From Steinernema hermaphroditum (taxonomy: Eukaryota; Nematoda; Chromadorea; Rhabditida; Steinernematidae), in contig CM059624.1 in NCBI GenBank assembly GCA_030435675.1, positions 4,612,769 to 4,676,768 of the forward strand: DNA of 64,000 nucleotides, given 5' to 3'. The notes beneath the pieces are model-generated. The model made no database searches. It had not been told where the DNA came from and was given only the letters and a program-made list of their open reading frames with translations. A program made the translations under genes and the position numbers. Within the stretch, counting starts at the first letter, position 1. Each line of letters begins with the position of its first letter. Below are positions 56,926 to 64,000 of the stretch, in pieces.

Positions 56926-57370
56926 TCACGAAGAAACTAGGCAGCAGACGATGGCGACACCGAGCACAAGAAGAAGCCAGGCAGCGGTGGCTAGATTTGG
57001 CAACAACATGTAATGTGTTAGATTTCGCAAATAAATTCGTAAATTCGTTGACGTACTACATACAAACTTATACCACATTCGGTTTGGAAAAGAACGATCC
57101 CATGCTGGAAAACGCAACTTAGTACCCTCACACTCTGTTTTGCAGTTGTGGCACTGGTGCAACACCGGAACACATATTCGGACGAGTCGCCCTTTTCTCT
57201 TCGTTGGAACTCCGATGTCGGTACTGCCTCTCCGTTACTTCGAACCGCATGTAATCGCACTGTGCTCTAAGGGAATAAAGGAGAGGACCAGTGACTACGG
57301 TGTGATATTTTCCCTCTTTTGATGTCGTTATAATCTCATAGCATCCACGACTAGGGGGTGGCATCCGCGT
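56926..57370 (-). CDS. Possible small membrane-anchored gene between C and F
   Basis: Minus-strand fragments could be spliced: a piece containing GCYEIITTSKEGKYHT, a piece with SSEYVFRCCTSATTAK, and, after a CAAATCTAG acceptor, a terminal hydrophobic helix ATAAWLLLVLGVAIVCCLVSS then stop. Cysteines plus a C-terminal hydrophobic end recall small Ly6-type or GPI-anchored nematode proteins. One needed intron would be only about 32 nt and no start or signal peptide was found. It may be a pseudogene or chance. Confidence 0.25.
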
Positions 57371-57816
57371 TAGAACGCGGCGTCAAGTCACCGAGTCAGA
57401 TAGAGTCAAAAAAGTGACTGGAACTCGGACAATCAGAGAGTGCGTTCAATGATGTTCGTCGACATTGTCGTTGGTATCGCCATCACATACGATCCCGAAC
57501 TCAGTTTCACATAAAACCTTATGGTTTTCAAGAAGTGACTTTTAGGCCGCTGGACAAACTGCACTTAATCGTAAACTGAAAACCGTAAACAAAGTTATAC
57601 CCAACATGACCAGTCAAAGCATGTTTTCCGATCAAAAATGGGGTATATTCCTCTTCATGTTCCTTGGGACCGTAAGAGAAACACAGCAACAACAGCAACC
57701 ATATCATCCTTTATGTCTTGGATCGTATCTTGGTTTAATTTGGCTCAATTTTGTTGCATCATTGCCTTGTACTGCAGAACGAAATGCAGAAAGCAGTTTA
57801 TTAAAAACGAAATCTT

Positions 57817-59530
57817 CTAAGACCGTGAACTTCCGAAGTCGGCCTCTCTCTTGTACTTCTTCATCTTTCTGCACGGATCATCGGCCACTGAAATGGGACA
57901 GAAAAGCATCGTTGACGAAGTGGGACAACGTACGAATGTCGTCGATGATCTCTCGATAAGCTTCTTTTGCACTTTCGCTATTCAGATCGTTTCCGTCCAC
58001 CCTCTTCACGAAGTGTGCTCGCATTCCCGAAAGGACATACGCGTCCGGTTGCATCGCCGGACCTAAATCACCGTTTAGGTATGCCTAAAACGGAACTAAC
58101 CGTTATAGACCACATAAGTCTGCACTCCCGTATTCTTGGCGAATTCGCCATTCATATCATAGGATTTTACTTCGCCTGGGTCGCCGTTTACTTGAAGGTA
58201 GTAGATAACAATCTTTCTGAGCGTTTTCACTTTTCTTTTGGATTCGGGGAAGTCCTGAAACGGAGAGCGGTCAGAAGTCCGAGTTAGTGCCTACATAGTA
58301 TGCTATTCTTTCGAGCAAGTCTCCTCCTTCTACGGTTCCATAGGGAATCTGCATCGTGCTCCGCTGGTTGAACTCCTTCATAAAAGACTCTTGTCTACTG
58401 TAATCGCCTAACTTGATCCTTATTCCTGGAGTTCCTGCGAATCGAGCTCCGAATTGGGCTTTCTGGAATGAATCAATTGACGTGAAGAATCATGGGGAGT
58501 ATTTTCCCAATGGAGAGTTATTTTTGAAGTGATGATTGGTCACTTCTGGGAAACCATTAAAGGGACCAGATCGGCATTCAGAGGCCCCTGGCGGTGGCTT
58601 AATTGGAAGAAAGTGGATGGCTTAGAAGGCTAATTTACAAGAGAATAATAGGCAACTCACTCCTTCTCCAGCTCCCATGTCGAACTGCGCTACAATCTCG
58701 GAAATTCTGTCGGAGAGGCCATGTTCTTTGGGAATTACCGCTCGCTGCGCAAAGATTATGTTGTAGCTGTGAGGCATGCATGCTGAAAAATGTATTATAC
58801 TGTAGGTCAAACAGAAGAAGCCAGTGATATAGACGGTCTACCTCATATCCATCAAACAGAAGCGTCTATAAATCTCAGCAAAATGCCATAATCGTTAAGA
58901 CAGACCACTATCGCTGATTCATCGATGCCGAACACGACATTTACTAATAACTAGAATATAACAGACTCCGCATTTTAGCGAAAATTGTACATTATCCACC
59001 GGAGACTAATCTTGTGATGCTTGGTTTGACAGCATAGAAAATCTTGGATCCCTTGTAAGCAGAGAACCGATGTACCTGTCAGTTACCGCTCCAGTATAGT
59101 GTCTCTGAGAATGTTAGACCTAGCGTTTCTTTGCAAATTTTGAATCATTTTTACTTTATTTTGTGAGTACCATTCTTGGGGCTGTGGTTTCTCTATTCCG
59201 AAGGTTTGTGCGTGTCTTTTCAGGTTTTGCGCCAACTCCAGCCATTCATATGAGCGACATCGTTATGGCCCACAGGGCTACTTGACCTTAGCGCCGTGTA
59301 ATCGCTTTCATTTGGCAATCAAGACGGAACCTACGCGTTGTTGTCGTAGTAGTAGTAGTGGTTGTGGTGGAAGTAGTAGTGGTACTGGTGGTGGTGGGAG
59401 TCGTGGTGGGCGCCGTCGTAGTCGTCACCACGGGCGCTTCCTTGTCGGAAGAAGGAAAACAGCCATAACTCTGTTGTCCGAACGAAGTCAGTACGACGAA
59501 AAATAGAAAGTAAGAGGTGTGAGAAGGCAT
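57817..59530 (-). CDS. Cluster gene F: secreted poly-Thr / degenerate VWA-like protein
   Basis: Six exons give 279 aa in continuous phase; the first ends at 59335, the second spans 58782-58661, and the intron between them (about 550 nt) is the longest. Signal peptide YFLFFVVLTSFGQQSYG, then CFPSSDKEAPVVTTTT and a Thr/Pro-Thr run. The globular part is PCMPHSYNIIFAQRAVIPKE, FDMGAGEG, KAQFGARFAGTPG, RKIVIYYLQVNGDPG, NTGVQTYVVYNG and ADDPCRKMKKYKREADF. The last strand and ADDPC match gene E. The first strand (YNIIFAQRAV) has none of the MIDAS residues. It is transcribed toward gene C. Confidence 0.83.
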
Positions 59531-60186
59531 TGTAGAGGAGATGACGGCAAATGGTCGTTCGAGATCGGAAAAGAGATTTCAGGTCGCGCGTGATTAATGG
59601 CGGCGCTTATTTGTACTTTGGTTGTTTCTCGTCATTTTTTGTTCGCCTTGATCACTGGCTGATCTGACACATTTTGACACTTTTTCGGAAACATTGCTGT
59701 GACGATCTAATGTGGGTCGAAAGTGATTTACGGTATCTAAAACGGTTGTTTGATGGGAAATGAGTAGGGTATGGACCGGGGATGGGTTATCCTATAATAA
59801 TCACTTACCATCACCTCTGCCTATCAAACGCAATTCAGCGAATGGCGTTCCAGAGCAGTCGGAAACAGTTTAGACGTTCTACACACAGCCAATCTCTCAT
59901 TCCTGGACAAAACCAAGTGAGCTTTCTTGCAAGGCAGACAGTAATGTCTCCTTTTCGAAGAAATCATCTGGATGGTCGGAATGATCGTTGAGGACCGGAT
60001 GGTTTCCCTCTTCAAAGGCCGAATGAGTTCCTATGAGTGGTGTGTCGAGATGATTCTGATGGCCAGTAATGGAGGTCAAATTTTGAAACATGGCGTCAAA
60101 ATTTCCACATTTATTATTTCAATTTATACTGGTCATGGATTACAACATAAATTACAATGAACTTTTCCTTTCTTGCCCTATTCATT

Positions 60187-61109
60187 CAAACGCATTCCTG
60201 GTCCACTCCTAAAATAATCCCTTAGAAGAATAAATGTACTTTAGCCGATTACTCAGTCGCTTCAGGAGTCGATCTAGAACACGCGAAGTCTTGAAGTCGG
60301 CCGCTGAGACGAAAGGAAACGCGTTCTCTTCCTTTCCAAGGACAATTTCCATCGCTTGACCAGTAGCATCTCAAAACTCGTTTCTATCCAAACATTAAGT
60401 GGCCAACTTACATTTATATGGCAAAACTAGAGTCGTGATTCCCATTTCGATGCCTTTCTCCGTTGAAAGTTTTAGATTTTTGTCCAGAAATTTGAGCGGA
60501 TAGAAGAGAATCCGGTACTTCTTACGATGAGGCAGCGCATTATCATCGAACTGAATTTTACTTAACAAGCATCACGATCCGTACACTCACGTCCTTGTAT
60601 ACTTTCTCTATAGTGCGTTGCCCGAAAGTTTTCGCTTCGTAAGAATCTATGTCGATATAAGAGATCATGGCTTTTTCCATGTCGCCGGCATTTGAGTACG
60701 ATCCAAGCGAGAAACTGCGATGGTCGTAGGCAGCTACTGCACCTATTCGTGCTTGCTGAAATCATCAAATCGGTCCTGCGATCACAGCCACGGATCCGTC
60801 TTACCCCTACACCGGTTCCTATCGACAGCTTGTCCAAAAACTGCGTTTTCAGGGTTTTGATTATATCTCTGGTCGTTTGTTTAGGGTAAAACATAAAAAG
60901 AATGTCGAAACCAGTTTGTTGACAGGCTAAACATAGACTTCACTAATACCAGAACAACAAGATAGTGTACTTGTGGTGGTCGTAGTAGTAGTTGTGGTGG
61001 TGGTCGTCGTGGTCGTGGTCGTCGGCACTACAGGTTCATTGTCGCTTGAGGGAAAGCAGGCGAGGGCTGACGGGATAAAACAAAAAGCCAAGAGTACGAT
61101 TCGCGTCAT
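60187..61109 (-). CDS. Cluster gene D: secreted poly-Thr / degenerate VWA-like protein
   Basis: Six exons (61109-60971, 60926-60805, 60755-60591, 60550-60412, 60369-60253, 60209-60187) give 234 aa. Signal peptide IVLLAFCFIPSALA, CFPSSDNEPVVP and about 17 Thr, then TCQQTGFDILFMFYPKQTTRD, SIGTGVG, QARIGAVAAYDHRSFSLGSY, RKKYRILFYPLKF and GITTLVLPYKYATGQAMEI; the end is RVDQECV. One acceptor is TTTTGAG, unusual but in frame. Reading through the last donor would give a slightly different C-terminus without the final Cys. Head to head with gene E. Confidence 0.85.
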
Positions 61110-61137
61110 CCGGAAGTGTGTGACTACTGGGGGTTCG

Positions 61138-61157
61138 CTTAAATGGCGCCCTAATTA
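61138..61157 (-). promoter_or_regulatory. Shared upstream element of cluster genes (D/E gap)
   Basis: The minus strand reads TAATTAGGGCGCCATTTAAG, identical over 20 bases to the element upstream of gene B, ending 28 nt before the ATG of gene D. Confidence 0.6.
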
Positions 61158-61251
61158 TTTTTGTGTGTAACATCGTGTCCCTGTTTCTCCATAAATCATT
61201 TTGACCCAAAACTGCCGCGACGTCTGAAGAACACGGAGACAACGATTGTCA

Positions 61252-62908
61252 ATGTTCAACTCGATGGCTATTGTTTCAGGTCTTCTTCTTTTCGCTTTAT
61301 TTGCGAATGGCACTTTCGCCTGTTTTCCCTCTTCCGACAAGGAACCCCCGGAGATTGAGGTTAAGCTTCCGGAGCCTACAGTAAACGTAACAGGTAATGT
61401 AACTGACTCTGTTTTAACCTAAATAAAAGCTCCTTATTTGGCGCTAACAGACAGTAGGCCTGTGGGCGAATAGCCTAGTAATCACGCGAAAGTCCCAAGG
61501 TCTCTTCGAATGGAGACACCAATAGCCTTGCGGGCGCCAAGGTGCCCATGGAGACGTTTTTATTGAAGCCCAGTAAACAGATGGATCGCCTATCCGTCGT
61601 GGCAGGGAACCAGTTGATTTTGAGCTGTCCCCGTCCCCAGGGACAGTGGAGTTGGACTACTTGGTCGGTTCTGAAACCGACCTCTCCTAGGTGATCATTC
61701 CGTGAGCATCTCCGGAGACACAGTGCTACTAGAGTGGATTCTAGACTGCCTGCGTGACTCTTTATTTTGCGTGTGATCTGAAACCGACCACTCCGCAATG
61801 GGTTATGGTGTTTCCATGTGGGGTCTTGCCACCCGCAGGACTGACTACTTGCTCGTTTCTGAATTTTTTCTGAAAACACAACTGAGATAGATAAGGCTAG
61901 GAGACAATGCAAAATGGATTAGCATAAAGTACATAGATAGAAAAAAATTATAAAACACATCTAGTCAAAGCCTACTGTATTCCAGTGTGCGAGCCACAAG
62001 CCTACGACATAATCTTCGGCCTGGACAACGATGTGCGCAAGGATCACTACGAGGCGATTGGAGAGCAGATCTACAAGTTTATTGAGCCTCTGAAATTGGG
62101 AAACGGACCAAATGTGAATCGATCTTACTCAAAATATCACTGGACGTCATCTGTTTAGGAAACTCGCGTGGCCGGACTAGTCGCTGGCGTTTCAGATCGC
62201 GTCTCTCTCGGCTCCTTCAGCACAGCCCCTGAGTTCATAAGGGCCTTCAGGGGTGTGGCGTTGAAGCCTAACACAGGCCAGAGCGACATAACGGATGTTA
62301 TGCAGAAGGCGGCGGGTGAATTCACGAAGAAGAGCAAAGAAAGGAAGGCGAAGAACGTGAAGAGGGTCATGATCCTCTTCTACGGAAACAACGGACCAGT
62401 GCGGCCTGTGTCCTCATCTGCCACCTATGCACTGGCCGGAGACATGGCCAAGAAGGCAAGCGTGTTCACCTACGTATTTCCCTATGGAGGTTGCCTTTAT
62501 CATTCAGTCAACCACGCCTAATCACGAATTTTAGCAAACGGTCACATCAGTCACGCGTACGACCTTTCTGGAAAACAGATGCAAAATGTTTTCCCCTTGG
62601 AGAAGGTCGACGATGCGAGTGCGCCGTTGGATCGGATTCGAGAGGGTCTTAGTGAGTCGAACTTGAACTGTGATTTGCAGGGTGACCCTAAAAGGGCATC
62701 TAGACAGTACTCGTTTCTGTGAACAGTTGAAACCGGTCGAGAAAACGTAGGAAACGAGCGTTCTCTCGCTTGGATGCTCATCGAAATGACACTCCAGTCT
62801 ACTGTTTATATGCCCTTTTCTGGGCCAACCTGCATGACTGTATTGTCCAATTCAGTGCTCGACGATCCTTGCCGAAATGAAAAGAAGACAAAGACAAAGA
62901 CAAAGTGA
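61252..62908 (+). CDS. Cluster gene E: secreted degenerate VWA-like protein lacking the poly-Thr run
   Basis: Five exons (61252-61393, 61986-62113, 62159-62489, 62535-62651, 62856-62908) give 256 aa. Signal peptide SMAIVSGLLLFALFANGTFA, then CFPSSDKEPPEIEVKLPEPT with no Thr run. The domain is VCEPQAYDIIFGLDNDVRKD, LKLGNGPN, ETRVAGLVAGVSDRVSLGSF, VKRVMILFYGNNGPV, SVFTYVFPYGG, and LDDPCRNEKK then a Lys-Thr repeat tail. It keeps one Asp of the MIDAS position (GLDND), so it may be closest to an ancestral VWA form. Its 592-nt first intron and 204-nt last intron hold repeats. Head to head with gene D. Confidence 0.87.
61660..61810. repeat. Dispersed repeat copy in intron 1 of gene E
   Basis: Related to the stretch at 15210-15405 through GAGACACAGTGCTACTAGAG, TCTAGAC and GATCTGAAACCG blocks. 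Ends not defined. Confidence 0.4.
62678..62832. repeat. MITE-like element in the last intron of gene E
   Basis: Terminal inverted repeats of about 20 nt: CAGGGTGACCCTAAAAGGGC on the left and, on the complement of the right end, CAGGTTGGCCCAGAAAAGGG. The 155-bp element contains no coding frame. It shares the GAGCATCCAAGC block and the GGCC..AAAAGGGCAT end with the elements at 24.46 and 21.93 kb. Confidence 0.6.
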
Positions 62909-63169
62909 TCCGATTGTATAGAAATGTAAAAGTATAAAAGACTCAAAACTTGCAGTTAGAATACAGTTCCACCAGTGTATAGGTGCCAAGCGTCACTTAC
63001 ACCTTTGTTTTCTTCAGTTCCTTTGTTCAGTGCCATCACAGATTCTTATCGCATTGATGCCATAATCGATGCAATAAGACTCGCATCGCAAAGATCACAC
63101 TGTTTAGCATCGATTCAAGCGCATATAACCGCTGAATGATATCGTATAATCATTCGAACGATCTCCACA

Positions 63170-64000
63170 ATGTTTTCCAAGTCGGCCTTCCAGCTTCGCT
63201 ATGAGCAGCTCGAGGAGCTGAAGGCCCGCGAGGCTCACATTCGCAGACTTCGATTCGAAGAGCAGGCAAAGGTGATGGAAGAGAAGAATTCAATTCCCAA
63301 GGCACCGCCCCTTCCTGCGTACCTCTCATGGCTCGAGGCCACACAGCCCTCTTCAGACGGGAAGATCCCTCCGGCTCCTCCCCTCTATGACTATTTAATG
63401 TACCGTGTAAACAAGAGCATTTTGGAGAACGACCGTTGTTCCGTCTACAGCGACTACTCTGAATCCTCCTCCGAAGAAGACGAGGAGTTCAGCGAGTACA
63501 GCGAGGATGAGTCTGATTTTGAGTTCACCGATGAAGAACTCCCTCAACAGGTTGGTTTTATGTTTTGTGAACATATGAGAAGGAAGAGGGCGCCAAGTAG
63601 ACAGACTCTTTTGTCTACTACCCCTCACCGACGGCTCCTCCTCCAAATGAGCCGTCGGAGTTTGCAAAACGAGACACAAAGGTCTGCCTACTTGGATCGG
63701 CAGAGACTAGACACTGTTTGGAACAGGCACAATTATTTTGAATAGCGCTCGAAAACAGACCGTGCAGATTGTATATTCAAAAAACGAAAGAGGAATTCAT
63801 CTGAGATTCTGATGTTTTGTCCTTTAGGCGTCCACCTCATATGGCATCCGAGATTGGAGCGACGTCGACGAAGAATCTGATCATGAATACGAGTGGGACA
63901 ACGACGACGGATCCGTCCACACCGAGGTCAAAGAGGAGAACCTCACTCTGGAAGAGTTCAAAGCCAAGATGACCGACCTCCTATCAGTGGAGCCGATGAC
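63170..64000 (+). CDS. Acidic coiled-coil protein, partial (runs off the window)
   Basis: The first exon (63170-63550) encodes a charged helix (LRYEQLEELKAREAHIRRLR), repeated proline motifs (KAPPLPAYLSWLEA, IPPAPPLYDYLMY) and a strongly acidic Ser-rich block (YSESSSEEDEEFSEYSEDES). A ~278-nt intron ending GTCCTTTAG leads to a second acidic exon (DWSDVDEESDHEYEWDNDDG) that continues beyond position 64000. No family is recognised and there is no signal peptide. The start follows a TTTTCTTCAG acceptor-like site at about 63016. Acidic Ser blocks suggest casein-kinase-2 phosphorylation. Confidence 0.75.

Noticed and set aside
1..64000. CRISPR arrays, bacterial operons or phage genes
   Set aside because: The sequence has eukaryotic split genes throughout and no direct-repeat/spacer pattern.

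Overview
The window is from a nuclear genome of a rhabditid-type nematode. The evidence is a cuticle collagen gene with a col-type N-terminus, ShKT-domain secreted proteins, an F-BAR-less SH2-tyrosine kinase of the type expanded in nematodes, compact genes whose introns are mostly 40-60 nt and end in TTTTCAG/TTTCAG, and good trans-splice-type acceptors just 5' of several start codons. The species was not identified; a steinernematid or similar clade would fit but this is inference. All multi-exon models were spliced by hand, and the exon phases add up for every gene where lengths are quoted.

Layout. 1.4-4.1 kb: an SH2-tyrosine kinase and a two-ShKT secreted protein, both minus strand. 5.5-6.4 kb: an unrecognised acidic/basic protein. 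6.6-7.8 kb: a divergent pair of small secreted Ser/Thr-rich proteins; an inverted copy of the whole pair, promoter included, lies at 33.8-35.0 kb. 7.8-23.4 kb: about 15.6 kb without convincing genes but with GC-rich islands and octamer-like sites. 23.4-33.5 kb: a BTB/C2H2 zinc-finger transcription factor whose BTB domain is split by an 8.2-kb intron holding a dead Tc1/mariner element, a MITE-like repeat and a long hairpin. 35.6-36.4 kb: a small type-I membrane or secreted protein. 37.1-39.8 kb: a divergent SLC6 transporter. 39.9-40.9 kb: a cuticle collagen. 41.6-42.3 kb: two initiator-Met tRNAs in inverted orientation and a tRNA-Ala. 42.5-49.4 kb: mitochondrial genes, namely L-2-hydroxyglutarate dehydrogenase converging on a tandem pair of mitochondrial phosphate carriers. 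50.3-50.9 kb: a decayed ShKT fragment.

51.0-62.9 kb is the most unusual part. It is a cluster of six paralogous secreted proteins (A-F), each with a signal peptide, a Cys-Phe-Pro-Ser motif, usually a long polythreonine tract, and a von Willebrand A-like domain that has lost its metal-binding motif. Two of the pairs (A/B and D/E) are head to head with the same ~142-nt gap and share an identical 20-nt upstream element. A frameshifted DnaJ-domain pseudogene and a doubtful small membrane-protein gene lie within the cluster. The window ends inside an acidic coiled-coil gene of unknown function.

The collagen and the secreted Thr-rich, Ser-rich and ShKT proteins point to surface or secreted functions. 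L2HGDH and the phosphate carriers act in mitochondria. No operon was shown.
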